Source of the DNA: Raphanus sativus
Lineage: Eukaryota > Streptophyta > Magnoliopsida > Brassicales > Brassicaceae
Direction: 5' to 3'
Assembly (NCBI RefSeq): GCF_000801105.2
Contig: NC_079518.1
Coordinates: 14,426,800 to 14,490,799, forward strand
Length of the DNA: 64,000 nucleotides
Part shown: in pieces, positions 22,556 to 35,317 of the stretch
Position numbering within the stretch: the stretch's first letter is position 1
How the letters are laid out: each line of letters begins with the position of its first letter
The notes under the pieces: model-generated
Database searches by the model: none
The model's input: the letters and a program-made list of their open reading frames with translations, nothing else
Told to the model about the DNA's origin: nothing
Position numbers and translations under genes: made by a program

Positions 22556-25527
22556 TCAATAAGCGTTGTAAGGAATGCGTCTTTTTGGGATCCATGCGTT
22601 GCCACGTAAGAAATCCCCCGGAGCGAATCCTCTCGCTTGCCTATCGGAGATTTGTTGAATACCCCTCCATTTGACCCGGCTGGCCTGATCTGAACCACGG
22701 CCTCTGTTTTGATACTCGGAGTAGAACAACGTGTTGAGAGCGAAAGTCTCGTTCCACTTCAACCAACCTTCTGGGTCTATCACATCATCGATTATTGTGT
22801 TCATTATGATTGTCCTTGAATATTCCTTCCAAGGTCGTCCCAAAAACGCTCTGTTCCTGTAGATAGGTCCATATAAATAACCCTAGTGATATAAGGCTGG
22901 TAATGGTTTTAAAGTTTTGTATAAATTATTATGGTTACTTGTCTTTGACGGGAAGATATGTTTCATCACCAGTTATACGGCTATTGTGGATGACGATCCC
23001 CGTCGTCTCACGCCGGTCTTTCCGTCCTTGGGCTGTAACGATACACTGCTGGTTATCCATGGGACGGCGGATGACAAATTCACAGTTTTGGAAAACGGCT
23101 TTGGCATCACCGAAGACGAAATCAATGGTGCCTGAGATGCTGCAGTCACGATAGAATTGACGGTGTGTATGGACGTAAAGTGTGTCTTGGTAACCATCCA
23201 TACGACAGTTGAAGAACACAGCAAAATCGGCTGAAACTCGGAGTGCAACTGCTTGATGGCGTGCTGCTCCGGCCGTGTTCTCGAACCCTATGTCCTTCGC
23301 CATGAAATAGTCACCATTTATCGCTTCAAAGACCGAAGAAAAACATTAACACATTTACATCAACAATAACTTAAATAACGCGATACATAAGCTTATGAAT
23401 TATTTATGAATCTTCAAGGTTAGCTCAATATTACGTAAATTATATTCCCTCCGTTTTAAAATACTTGATATTTAAAGAATTTTTTGTTCCAAATTAGATT
23501 ATGTTTTCAATTTTCAATGTCAAATTTATTTAAAATTTATGCTATATGACCAATTATACTATTCAGTAAACTTTATCATTGGTTATACTGTGGTTAAATA
23601 AATAATTGATGATGTTTTTGTTTAGAAAATATAAAAAGACGCATATTTTCTTAATTCATGTGCCTACTTCTAAAATGTCATCTATTAAAAACGGAGGGGA
23701 TATAATTTTTATGTAAACTAAAGAAAAAACAAACTAAAAAAAATATTGTATAAAATTGATGACGAAAAAACGAATGTTGTATATGAATTTACCGACTGTG
23801 GAAGTGCGGTAGGTGCCGATGCGATCGGGCAAAAAGGCGACATTTCCGGTGATGATGGTTTTTGTCGGCCCATCTCCAATGAACATGACGTTTTTCATTT
23901 TCTTTGTTACCTCAATCTTTTCGTTGTAGACACCTTGCTTTATGTAAATCACGAACTTCCTTCGGTTCTTCATTGGTACCATTGCTAATGCTTGTTCGAT
24001 CGTCTGGCACTTACCACTCCCGTCCTTTGCCACCACTACGTTTGCACTTCCTCTTCCGTGTTCTACAAGAAGCCTCCGGGAATGCGTTGTTACCCACCGT
24101 GGGAACCCTGTTTCCTCTGATAAGTGTCTGTCCTCCAATTTTCCAAAAGGATTCAATGCTCGGAGCGGATTTAATTTTCGAAGAGAATCCAACGGTCGGC
24201 TTTCTGAAGAATCTAACTTTTGAGGAGTATTCTCCGAAGAATCTAGAGGTTGGTTTCTGGAAGAATCCGACGGCTGGGTACTGTAAGAATCTGAAGCTCG
24301 ACTCTCAGAAAGATCTGGTTGCTGATTCTTGGAAGGGTTTAAATTTTGAGGAGAATTCTTGGAAGAATCCAGCGGTTGGTTTTCAGAAGAATCCAGCGGT
24401 TGGTTCTCGGAAGAATCCAGCAGTTGGTTCTCAGAAGAATCCAACGGTTGTTTCTTGGAACTTTTCAAATTTTGAGGAGGAGAATTCATGGAAGAATCCA
24501 ACTGTTGATTCTCAGAAGAATCTCCCATTTGAGGAGATTGTTGATTATCGGATGAATCTCCCATTTGAGGAGAATCACCTGGAGAATCCAGTGGCCGTTC
24601 TTGTGGAGAATCCGAACCAAAAATGCCGAGTCCATCCCTTCCTGGCTGTTGGAGAATTCAAGTCCGGTGTGTATTATACGTTCGAAGGACAACATATTTT
24701 TTTTTCAAAAAGCAAGTAAAAAATACAAACTCAACAGAAATTATGGAATCTAATATATAAAAAATTCATTACTAATCTGTTAGTTATAAAATCTAAAACT
24801 TAGCTTAAAATCATTAAGATAAGAAATGTGATTTGCTAGATTTGGAAGAAAGTACCCTGAGAATAGGAATCGGAATACGAAAAGTCTTCAACAAAGCACC
24901 GAGATTTGAGGCAATCGCTAAACCATTGCTAGTGAGATGCTGCCCCTTCCTCATGACCATTTCCATAATCTCAGCTGCTACGCTATCAATCCCTTCAAAT
25001 CCGTCGATGCACGTTTGTTGGTATGTGACTGAACCACTTAGCCACACTAGAAGATCGTCAATGAAATCTGATAATCTGGTGAACAAAAACCCTTTGAATG
25101 TGTCCCTCGTTTTTAGAAGATCATCAATTGCAAAATCCATAAGCTCTCGACAACTATTAAGTGCGTCTCTTGTTTGAACATCTGCGTCTGCCCTGCTCTT
25201 TATATCAATCATCCCCTTATTTATTCCAGTACGAATCGATATGATTGCCAGATCAAAGGCAGCTCTAATCAGATTGCGAGGATCCGGGGACCTCACAGTC
25301 TCCAGAGTCTCTATGCATTCTTGTTTGTAATCGGTGGAGGAACATATTACACTCACCGTTGTCTTTGTTATCATCAACTTGCTTCCACGGTGAATTTCTT
25401 CGGTTTTTCGACTTGGGATGCTGCTTTTATTGGCTTCCACACAGATGACCATTGCCATAAAGAGAGACATGATTCCGAACAAAGAAAAACTTTTCATCCT
25501 CCTTAAATCGTTCCATCCATTCTGCAT
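22556..25527 (-). CDS. Pectin methylesterase with N-terminal inhibitor domain (group 2/type I)
   Basis: Four exons on the minus strand: 25527-24856, 24645-23793, 23323-22939 and 22856-22556. All junctions are GT/AG and in phase, giving 736 aa. A signal peptide (MKSFSLFG... at residues 11-32; the Met at 25497 is a possible alternative start) leads to a PMEI domain with its four Cys. A roughly 190-residue linker follows, built on the octapeptide DSSENQPL. The processing motif RRLL is at about 414-417. The pectinesterase domain keeps every active-site block: GVYNE, QAVAL, GYQDTL, DFVFG and LGRPW. It demethylates homogalacturonan in the cell wall, with the PMEI part blocking activity until cleavage. 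Relatives are about 570 aa, so the linker is the oddity. Sequence and position suggest the Arabidopsis PME23/PME58 pair; PME23 (At3g06830) fits the neighbourhood. Confidence 0.92.
23445..23700. mobile_element. Stowaway-like MITE in PME intron 2
   Basis: Ends TTCCCTCCGTTTTAAAAT / inverse of TCCCCTCCGTTTTTAAT, flanked by TA at 23443-23444 and 23701-23702. It makes up over half of the 469-bp intron (23324-23792). Confidence 0.75.
24190..24590 (-). repeat. Coding minisatellite, 24-bp unit, in the PME linker
   Basis: Tandem degenerate copies of a 24-bp unit encoding DSSENQPL and variants ([32 protein letters not shown]). Some units are stretched to 10-11 residues. No stop or frameshift breaks the frame. 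Confidence 0.85.
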
Positions 25528-26623
25528 ATTTTTTTTGTAAATGTTTTTTTAATATAACAATTATTGTTAAATGCCAGTAGATTTCAAAGTTCTATTATAT
25601 GTGTAAGAAGGAGGGAAAATTAGTTATATACCGTTAAATGAACATGAGGTGATTATTAGTTTTTCAATTTTTTTTTAATATATTACCAATGGTTTTTGCT
25701 TTACTTGCGGAATACTAATGTTCTTTTTATATCATTGGAGGTGGTTGGCCACAAAATTGAATAAATGCATAATATGAGTGTATATATATAATAATAACTT
25801 ATGCATAATATTAATGTTCTGAGACTTGCAACGATCAGATGAATAAATCACGTATAACTTTCACAATGGTGATAGCACAATTCACAGGACACAGATGGTT
25901 TATCTTTCACAATGGTGATATTACGCAATTCACAGATGGTTTATTTGTTCGTTGGTTCAGTTACCTTTACTTCAAACATAGAAAAGAGAAATCATTAGTT
26001 TTAACTTACTCTAGGTACGAATTCTTTTTGATATAGTTTCTTTCTTCTCCATATTTCTTATCAACATGATCCATCTAACGAAGGCTGCACACATAAAACT
26101 AACAACTCTGCTCTATCGATCAACTCTCAATATGTTCTTCGTCTCTCTTCCTTCATTCTCTCTTTTTACCACGTACCATGGGGTTTTCTCGAAAGGATAA
26201 GGTCAGGATGATTGCATATGATGGGTTAGAAAAGCTCAACACTATCACTTTCACTTCAAACCCTAATCTGCTTAATCTCTCTTCTGTCAATACCCATAAT
26301 AGTTCATACATCTACCACGGTCCACAAGTTTATACTGTTAGAGAGTCCATAAAAATCTTCCACTAATGCAACGGTTTTGGTCTATCAGTATCCAAATAAT
26401 TCAATCCTTGTTAAACAACCGGTTTTTCCCGCAACTATAGAGCCAGCTCAAAGTTTCTTGCATAAACCAAAAGCAAACACGAGAAATAACAATGTTCTAA
26501 TTACCAGGATTTTTGTGGTTAAGGGATGACGTTAAGATAATGGTTAGGATTATGGGAAATGTTATGGAAGTTGTTTTGCCATCTTTGTTTAGTTAGATAT
26601 GGTGTGAGTTAGTGAGTGCAGAC
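25528..26623. other. Intergenic DNA upstream of the PME gene
   Basis: Contains the PME promoter. An imperfect tandem duplication of about 55 bp sits at about 25857-25945 (TTTCACAATGGTGATA twice, ACAGATGGTTTAT twice). A 62-codon open frame at 26178 has no recognisable motif and is not called a gene. Confidence 0.4.
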
Positions 26624-27404
26624 TGTAAGAAATATATATGTCTATGTAGACATACTTATGTTTAGGAACGAATATTTCTTTATCATGATGTGGTCTTATA
26701 GTAATTTATTTCATATTGAAATTGTTAACCTTAAGCATACTTGGTAACCAATTAAAATGGTAATAAAGGAATTTATTTCCTTGTGTTTTAACTAAAATAT
26801 ATGTGACTAATGATCTAGAAGAGCAAAGTGACTTAAAGGACAAGTTCAACGGAAGATGCATAAGAGAACAAGTTCAATGTATGAACCTAATGTTCTAGAA
26901 CACTTCACACTTGTATTCTCATAATGAAATGAGTCACCTTAAGTAAACACTTGTCACTTACTCAACTTTGATGGATAGTTGAGATTAAAAGATAAACTTG
27001 CCACGAAAATAAGAAATACCTGGTTAGAAAGTAATCAAAACTTGATGAGGAAGCTGAGTCTCTCTCCCCACCTATAAACAGATGTCTTTGCTCCATTCTA
27101 AAACATCACAATAACTTAAGGGAAACACATAAAGAAAGGTGTGTATGCAAGGGGAGAGAAGTCTTAACTCCAACTTAAAGATTAAGAAAATCCTAAAAGC
27201 AACACACAAAGAAAGAATTTAAGCTAGAGGAGAGAATCTTAAACCCTTGGGTGAACATCAAGAATTCATCTTCCATGATCAAAATCATCAAAGAAGATTT
27301 CCACAACGACAAATCGAGGTATTCGGATAATCTTCTTTAAAGTTTTATTATGTGATTAGTTTAAATGTTAAAGATCTTAGGGTTCATGTAAAATCATGTT
27401 TACA
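26624..27404 (+). repeat. Copia-type LTR followed by a primer binding site
   Basis: The stretch starts TGTAAGAAAT and ends CATGTTTACA. It is followed two bases later by TGGTATCAGA (27407-27416), the complement of the initiator tRNA-Met 3' end. This is the layout of a 5' LTR plus primer site. No second LTR was found, so the element is truncated. The left boundary rests only on the TG end. Confidence 0.6.
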
Positions 27405-28040
27405 TGTGGTATCAGAACTAATGGTTATAAAAATCTAGCTAATCCAGAAAGTAAAATAGATTTATGATTTAGAGAATTAAAGTAGATATATACTTAAGTA
27501 GAAAATTTTAGATCTAAATAATGATTAAGTTTTTCGGTATAAAACCGATGAGATTTTTGGGAAATCTTGAATCATACATTATATGTATTTATTTTTATCT
27601 CTGAAATGAGAATTAATCAATGCATAAATTTTATATACATAAATCGTATATAAATTAAATTAATTAATTTGTGCATGATATTAATAAAACTATGTTTTCA
27701 TATAAAGAGCAAATTAGGGTAAAGATATAACCACAGTGAATTTATCCTAAAATGATTTGCGAAATGAAAAAAAATATCAATTAAATAAGTATTGATCATT
27801 TTTTGTAGTACAATCAAATGATTTATATAGTGTTTGTATTGTGCAGACAAAGTATATCCACAGATAACTTAGTTTGAGTGATTTGATACATCACTCATAA
27901 ATGTTTTTCGAATACAATGATTATTGATGAGAATATGGTTGTTACCCACAGGAGCACCATAATTTTTTGGCATAGTATTCAATAAATATATGCGTTGATT
28001 ATGTTTAAAAACCTAATTTAAACTTGTGTATCTCAAAACT
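27405..28040 (+). other. Leader remnant of the truncated Copia element
   Basis: AT-rich sequence after the primer site with no coding domain. Its right limit is not defined. Confidence 0.35.
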
Positions 28041-31000
28041 ATGTTTTTTTGAATCGGGTTAACGGGACCAGAGGAAGAACTGAGGCGAGAGCAAAGCTTG
28101 CGGTGGTCGTTATGCTTGGAATCCGTCGTGGCGGCCATCTTAGTCGTGGCTTTAGTTGCAGAGAGAAAGGTCGAGCACTAATGGTCAAGTTCCTCTTATT
28201 ATACAACTGGTCCTTTAAGTTTTGGCTATTTGCAAATTGATCCCAACATTCTTTAATTTGATTGTAAATCCTTTTGATTTCTTCCTAAGCTTCCAATTAT
28301 GCATTTTAACCCCTAGAAAAAAATTTCTATCAACAAAAATCCTGTCCATATTTTCTATGTCTATAAAAATTTACTAGTAGATATTTTTTCAAAATATCAA
28401 AATTATATATATAATACATTTTTATTTATTATATATGTTTTGAAATTTTAAATGATTGGGATCTTTTGTCCATGAAACCTTGTCCAAAAATCTTTGTCCA
28501 GGTAATTAGTCCATAAAACTTCTTCCACAAAATCTTGTCCACAACTTTCGATCGTGTGTTGGGAAAAGATATTAAAACCAAGTTCATTTGTGTGTTCTAT
28601 TCATATGAACTAAATTTTCATTGCAAAATAAACAAATTTTAATTATATACTATTATTTATAACTTGTCCACAAAAACAAATTAATGATATACAATCTATT
28701 GTAATTTGTACACCGAAACTTCTTCTATTTTGAAATCACTCCCCCCTACTTCCTTTCGTTTCCAAATCCATGAACCCTAAGTCCCCTTGCTTTCTCTCAT
28801 TTCTAAATATGTGAACACTAATTACACCCACTTACTCTCGGCGTCTCAGCGTCTCGATCCTTTTTCTTATGTGTAATTCTTCTTCATTTTTTGTGTGAAA
28901 CCTCTACTTCCACAGAGGTAAGAAGGAACTCGATCCTGTGCCTTCAAGTCTGCAGCTTTCGCTTGCTCGACATATGTACTTCCCTGAATGTGAAGCCACA
29001 GTTAATGTCTTTTCCGCAGCTTTCGCTTGCTTGATCTAGTCCACAACTTGTTGTGAGTGGTTTGTCGAGGTTTTGGACATGAATCCATGTCAACATGAGT
29101 TCATGTCCATGTTTTTCTTCTTTTGTTAACATGAGTCTATAACTATACCTTTTTTCTCATGTCCACATGAATTATCGTCCACATTTTTCTTTGTCCACAT
29201 GAGTCCCTGTCCACATCACTCCATGTCTTCTTTTGTTAACATGAGTCCAAATGTGTTTATGCCCAAAATTCTTTCTTTTTTTGGTGAGAGTTTTGGTAAC
29301 ACAAATCCATATTCACATTTTGTGGTATTAAAATAGAGAAGTATCCCACATCTTGACATCTGTGTCCATATTTTCATGTCCAATCATTTTTATATAATTA
29401 CTAAAATATATAAAATCCTGAAACTGGATGTTAAAATGTGTAGAAAAAATTACAATATACTAATAATTATGTTTGTTTTATATATCTGAAAAATGAGGAA
29501 AAAATAAAATTGAAAGATGGAATGAGTAATTATAAAATAAAAACATAACTAAACTAATGTCTAAACGCAAACTAAAACCCACGTCTCTTTTGAAAGTAAC
29601 AATTTACTGTTTGTTTCGTTAAGAGTATAACTGTCTACATAATATCTCGGATCCACATAAAAATATCTCACATATAGTGAAAAGAAATATGTACATTGTG
29701 GATCACTTTACTTCTTTATAATAACACAACAAATCACTTCCTTTTACGCACACACTTTTTCCTAACTTCTTCACATTTCACTAGAAAGCAATAGGCCACA
29801 ATCACCTCTCTCTTACCTTCTTCATTCTGAACTCTCTTTTTAATTTTTTTTATTGATTGACTTCTACAGAATTTATTCAAGAGATCGTTCTGAGGTTTTT
29901 ATCGATTCTCTTTTTCAATTATTTTTCAACAGATCGATGTGAGGTATCATTGTTGGACGTCGTGATACACAAGAGTCGGACGGCATCATCAAGAAGGTGG
30001 CACTCAGCAGTGGCGATTTGGAACAAAACGTTCAACAAATCAGAAACAAAAAAATACTTTTGTTCGAAATTTTAAATTTAAAACCATGAATTATGATTGA
30101 AATATATCAAATCTGGACAAAATACATCAAAAGAAAAGTGGAGAATGTAAAGAATCTTGAAAAATAAGCGAGAGAGACGGTGATTAGGGTTTCTGGTTAA
30201 CAGTGGCCAAGGAAGAAGAAAATGTTATTTTTGTAATTTTTCATCATTAATGAAATGTGTACAACTAAATCGAACACATCTATGTGTACACCCAATCTCG
30301 TGTACAACTAAACATATATCACTCTTTCCTTATAGTACACAAAGAAAAATATATTTCAAACATGATTAATTTTATTTACAATCAACATTCATCGCTACTA
30401 CTTCACCTTACATACCAAAAAAAAACAGCAAAACATCTTAGTGTCATATATTAGTGATAAGTCGTTGATATTTAAAATAACTTCAATTCAAGCTAGAAGC
30501 ACATAACTTTTTCGTTTGACCTTCTTGTATTACCAGCTAATGTCTCCTACATCAACAAACGCAACATGTACATGTAAAAACATTCATCTAGTATTTTGTA
30601 CACGTCATATATGTACACATTCCTAGTTGTACATATACATGATTGTACACATGTGCACAATCCAAGTCACATGTACACCCAAAAACAATTTCCAAAAAAA
30701 AAAACAAAATCCTAAATTTGAATGAGTTTGTGTACACATGTGATATTTGGTCCGCCATAACTCTTCTCAATTATCACATTTATTTCATATCACGTGTTAG
30801 TGTAAACATTTTTTTTACGTAAGAAACTTGAGTTTATCCATGATAACAATATGTACATATATTTCATGACAGAATGATCAGGTGTTGTACACGATGAGAT
30901 TGGTATATATATGGACATCAGAAAAGGTGTACACACCAACTAGTAAACACACACTATACTGCATCCTGCATTGCTGCCTCCAAGAAGTACAATTCAACGC

Positions 31001-32222
31001 AACATTTACATTTTAAAACATTCAATTACATTTCTGTACATACCATCACAACTAGTTGCACAATACCATAATATAATAGTGTACATACACATTATTATCC
31101 ATGTTTATTGGCATGAAAGTGGACATGCCTTATTTGGAAACTTGGTAGGCGTTTTTCGCACGCGACCTAACACTTAATGAAGAAAATCAATGATTATCGG
31201 ATATTAATCAGAGATTAGTTTTAGTTTATTTTAAAATTTTTAATACAAATTATAAATAATATGTATTATGTGTATGTACATATAGTTAGTGACCTTCCTT
31301 CTCTCCAAGAAACTCTGTTTTGACTCCCATGTTCCTCTTTTTGTTTATTTTCATATATTTTTAGTAAGTGACATTTTAGTAAATATGTCATCGTCTTTCC
31401 TAGATTTTTAGGGTTTCTGCAACCATTTTTGTGGTCGCCATTAATTTTTTTTCACATAATCTTCTATTATTCCACATTTTAACCGTAGGTTACACTTCAA
31501 GATCATAGTTTTATCATTTGTAATTTGATTTTCAACTTGAGATTTCAAAATAGTGCTTTTGTGATATTTGGCCATTGTTGTTCAAGCTTCATTGAGTGAC
31601 TAAAATAACCGCTAATGCGGCAGATTTCATGTACCACAACCACCACAAGCTATTTGTGTTTTGACAAGGGAGATGAATTGGAGAGTACGCTGTGGAGGAG
31701 GAATTTGTTTCTGTTGATTTCACGGCGGGGAAAAAGTACTGCGACAATTTCGTGATCGAACTCAGCTCGAGATCAGCTGAAGTTCACCGGCGGCCTGAAA
31801 CTCATCCACCATTTTTGCACAAGCGGTCTGAAACTCATCCACCACTTTTGCAAAGCTGGGATATCTTTGTTGTTTCAGTAAGAAAAAAATAGGAGAAAAA
31901 GATGAAATAAATAAATGGGTCCTACTGAGATATTTTTAGTTATGTTTTGGTTAGAAATAAATTGAAAAGGTTAAAGAAAGTGTCCAAGTGGTAATATGTG
32001 ACCCTATAGTAATATGTGATCCATAGTGTAACACAAACTCAAAATGTGATTTTCGGATGTAAATCACTATATAGAAAATGTTTTTTTTTAATTTAAAGAG
32101 AAAACCAAAAAGTGTAGAGCGTAATTTTTCTTCGGTGACTCTTTCAAGATCGATCTTGTTGCACACCTTTAAGACATACTCTTGTTACAACATTGATCGG
32201 GCCCAAAAAGAACACACTTTTC
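28041..32222. repeat. Intergenic zone rich in TGTCCA and TGTACA words
   Basis: No gene was recognised in 4.2 kb. 28440-29400 has about a dozen TGTCCA/TGTCCACATG words. 30240-31100 has about fifteen TGTACA words, many as GTGTACAC. Short open frames here carry no known motif. This could be a diverged repeat family or old element arms; boundaries were not resolved. Confidence 0.4.
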
Positions 32223-32225
32223 TAA

Positions 32226-32880
32226 AAGCATCTCCAAAAGCATACTCTATTTTGAAGTTTGCAAAACTTCATTTTTGAAATTTTAAGATAGTCTTCTCCA
32301 AAAAGCAAAACTTCAAATCTAACTTCAAAATAATTTATATTTTATATTATGGTCCTTATATTTATAATTCTTAATTTAAATTTATAAAAATTTATAAATA
32401 AATAGCAAATGTATAAAAATATTATAGAAATAGTAATTAACAAAATGATACAGTAAAATATATAAGTTTACATAGAAATACATAATTAAATATTAAATTA
32501 CAAGTAAAATACTACATTATTCTATAAAACTATTTTCTTAATACTTCCATATATGACCAATTAGTGTATTTGTTAATTTTTTTCTAATACTGTTGTTATC
32601 TAAATCTAGTTTTAAAAAAAAATATTTTTAAGTTTTATTTAATTACATTTTTAAAATTTAAAATTATAAAAGCAAATTTGAAATACTTATGAGTTATAAA
32701 TTTTTGAAAGATAAAAAAAAAATAAAAGAAAAATATTTAAGAATCATAAATATAATATGTAAATGTAAGGACTAAAATGCAATGAAAAATATGAAACTTC
32801 AAATTTTAAAGTTTTGAAGTTTTTTTTTTAGAGCAAAAAACTTTATATTTGAAGTTTTAGAGTGTATTTTGGAGATGCTC
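32226..32880. mobile_element. Tourist/Harbinger-like MITE
   Basis: Terminal repeats AAGCATCTCCAAAA / inverse of GAGCATCTCCAAAA, flanked by TAA (32223-32225 and 32881-32883). The GAGCATCTCC end with a TAA duplication is typical of PIF/Harbinger-derived MITEs. It ends about 45 bp upstream of the TATA box of the next gene. Confidence 0.75.
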
Positions 32881-32925
32881 TAAAGAAAAATTCACAAAAT
32901 AAAATAACTACGTCGATCCACACCC

Positions 32926-33172
32926 TATAAAATACTGGACTTTTTTCTTATATAAAACTGAGAAACATATGGAATTACGGATAACTAGTCAGAAACATTA
33001 AAAATTGCTTGTGTTAATTCAATTTCACTGTTTCATACAGACATCGTATAAAATACGTTTTGCAACACAGAGAGAGAGAGAGAGACTAAACATTTCTCGA
33101 GCCCAAACAAACAACATTTCTAGGTTTTCAGAGCGTTGTCTCTTCCTTCTCAACCTTCTTCTTCTTCTCCAA
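32926..33172 (+). promoter_or_regulatory. Core promoter and leader of the plant mobile domain gene
   Basis: TATAAAA at 32926-32932. The leader has a run of about nine AG repeats (33069-33086) and a CT-rich stretch just before the ATG at 33173. Confidence 0.5.
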
Positions 33173-35317
33173 ATGGATCCAACACCCACTCATGGAAACC
33201 TTGTTGAAGAGAGGGAAGAGCTCATGGCTCTTCCCAATGAGAGTAACAACCGACCCATCACAAAAAAATCCCATCTTTTGAAACCCCATGTTGATGGGTC
33301 TGAACCTTTCCTTCCTCCTCCTCCTCCTCGCGTAAAGTCTTCACCTTTGACCCTTTCCTTCTCCGGGTGGAGGCTACCGAACGAAAAGTTCAACTCTTGG
33401 TTTCGAAAAATGTCAGCTTTACACAAACCCATCTGGATACAATCCGGAATCTTCCAAGCAATCAAAGCCTCCACTTACAAAATCCGCAAAAACCCCTCTC
33501 TGATCCTCTCCCTCGCTCAGAGATGGAGCCCTGAGACCAAAACCTTCGTGTTCCCTTGGGGTGAAGCCACGATAACCCTCGAGGACGTGGCCCTTCTTCT
33601 GGGCTTCTCCGTCGTGGGCTCCTCTGTTTACACTCCACTCGAAACCTCAGAGACGAAAGACTCGGTTTCGAGACTCGAGAAGCGAAGAAAGGAGAGTGTG
33701 AAGAGTGACCGTGTGAAGCAGGCTTCATGGATCTCCTCAAGCTTTGAGGATGATCAGATGGAGCACGAGGCTTTCCTCGTGTTTTGGCTTTCCAACTTTG
33801 TGTTTCCTCATAAAAAGGGATATTCTATTTCGAAAGATGTGTTCTCCGTCGCTGTTCGTTTAGCTAGAGGTGAAAGGATAGCTCTTGCGCCTGCTGTTCT
33901 GGCTAGCATCTACCGAGATTTGGGGAAAGTTCGTGCTTTAGCGTCTACTCATAGTGTTGTTGATGTTAAGTCTCTGTTTAAGTTGGTCCAAGTGTGGATA
34001 TGGGAGAGGTTCAAGAGCATTGGACCGAGACCGAATGTGATACTGTTCGGTGAGCCTAGGATTGCTCGGTGGAGTGGTCTGAGACAGAGAGGTGAGGAGG
34101 TGAGATTGTTTCTTGTTGATGATTTTGATTGGCGTCCTTATACTAAACCTTTGAGGAACTGGAACCCACCGAGGTTTTACAATGAAAAGGCTAAGAGAAT
34201 GAGTGATGATGATGAGTTTGATCGTTGTGTGAGAGTTTCCAAGCTTGATGGGCTTGGTGTTATGGAGGATTACTATCCGAATCGAGTTGCAATGCAGTTT
34301 GGATTGGCTCAGGATCCTCCTACTAATCATAGAAGTAACTTCAGAGAGAAGGAGGATTACAATAGGCCTATTGATGGTTCAAAGAAACACATCCCTTCTC
34401 GCCTTACCACAGCTTCTGCTTCTGCTGCCAGATACAGAGACCTGTGGATGAAGTCAGTGAAAGAACCAACTGAGACTTTCAATGCAAGCAATAAAAGGGA
34501 TGATGATGATGACGATGATGATGATGATGATGTGCCTCTTAAGGTACTACCATTGAGCCAAGTCTTTCAAAAGTTAGCAGATGATAAGAAGAAAGCTGAG
34601 GAATTGACAAACAAGAAACGCAAGCTAGCTAGTCATGAGGATGACAACGAGAATGCTATGGATTGTTTTCAAACACTAGATGAAGAAGATGACGATAACG
34701 TTACCGTTGCTCAGAGAATCAAATGCAGAAAGAAGTGTGGTGATGCAAAGGATACTGGAGCTCAGAGAATGAATCTTGAAGTGGATTGCAATGTTTCAGG
34801 TCTTTCTCAGAAGCAGAAGCTTGCTATTGGAGATGAACACAACAACTATTCAGACTCTGTTGTTGCTTCTGGTGCAGTAGATGAGATGGAAGAAGATGAT
34901 AACAATATCATTGCTCAGATTGTCAAGCTTACAAAAAAGTGTGACAACACTGAAGGAGGAGACTACGGTTTTGGTGGACCTGAAGTGGATGACAATGTTT
35001 CAGGCCTTCCTCAAAAGCTTGCTTGTGGAGATGAAACTGTAGCACTGCCAGAAATAGAGAGAATGAGTGTAGAGAATGATGAAATCATCAGCTCTTCAGA
35101 TCCTCTAGTTGCTTCTAATGGAATAATAGCTGAGAAGGAAGAAGAAGAAGAAGAAGAAGAAGAAGTTGATGATGAGAGACTGAACCAGAGAAAACTTGGA
35201 AAAGATGAGGTAGCAATGAAGCTGGAAGCACGCATGTTGAAGGTTGAGAAGACTTTGGCGAAGATTAGACAATGGAAGATGGGAAAAAACCAAACCAAAA
35301 CTCCAGTTTCTGCTTAG
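33173..35317 (+). CDS. Aminotransferase-like, plant mobile domain (PMD) protein
   Basis: Intronless 714-aa protein. The start chosen is the ATG opening MDPTPTHG. The frame is open 56 codons further upstream, but that part includes the AG-repeat leader and has no similarity. The PMD spans about residues 60-400, with typical blocks WFRKMSALHKPIW, WSPETKTFVFPWGEATITLEDV, LLGFSVVGSSVY and ARWSGLRQRGEEVR. The C-terminal half is acidic with an Asp run (about residues 442-452), a Glu run (about 656-664) and a final coiled coil. PMD proteins such as MAIN and MAIL1 are nuclear and support meristem upkeep and transposon silencing; the domain is shared with transposons. The molecular activity is unknown and the aminotransferase label is historical. 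It resembles the At1g50750/At4g16050 group. It looks intact. Confidence 0.88.
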   Translation: MDPTPTHGNLVEEREELMALPNESNNRPITKKSHLLKPHVDGSEPFLPPPPPRVKSSPLTLSFSGWRLPNEKFNSWFRKMSALHKPIWIQSGIFQAIKASTYKIRKNPSLILSLAQRWSPETKTFVFPWGEATITLEDVALLLGFSVVGSSVYTPLETSETKDSVSRLEKRRKESVKSDRVKQASWISSSFEDDQMEHEAFLVFWLSNFVFPHKKGYSISKDVFSVAVRLARGERIALAPAVLASIYRDLGKVRALASTHSVVDVKSLFKLVQVWIWERFKSIGPRPNVILFGEPRIARWSGLRQRGEEVRLFLVDDFDWRPYTKPLRNWNPPRFYNEKAKRMSDDDEFDRCVRVSKLDGLGVMEDYYPNRVAMQFGLAQDPPTNHRSNFREKEDYNRPIDGSKKHIPSRLTTASASAARYRDLWMKSVKEPTETFNASNKRDDDDDDDDDDDVPLKVLPLSQVFQKLADDKKKAEELTNKKRKLASHEDDNENAMDCFQTLDEEDDDNVTVAQRIKCRKKCGDAKDTGAQRMNLEVDCNVSGLSQKQKLAIGDEHNNYSDSVVASGAVDEMEEDDNNIIAQIVKLTKKCDNTEGGDYGFGGPEVDDNVSGLPQKLACGDETVALPEIERMSVENDEIISSSDPLVASNGIIAEKEEEEEEEEEVDDERLNQRKLGKDEVAMKLEARMLKVEKTLAKIRQWKMGKNQTKTPVSA

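Noticed and set aside
22903..23248. Open frames opposite the PME exons
   Set aside because: Shadows of the minus-strand pectinesterase coding sequence.
23904..24719. 271-codon plus-strand frame
   Set aside because: Long only because it is antisense to the 24-bp coding minisatellite of the PME linker.
26178..26366. 62-codon frame starting MGFSRKDKV
   Set aside because: No family recognised, no supporting splice sites or neighbours; left as intergenic.
30240..31110. Reading the TGTACA-rich zone as a CRISPR-like or satellite array
   Set aside because: Spacing is irregular and no unit length repeats.
33005..33172. Extended N-terminus of the PMD protein
   Set aside because: It contains the AG-repeat leader and has no similarity; the ATG at 33173 fits the family.
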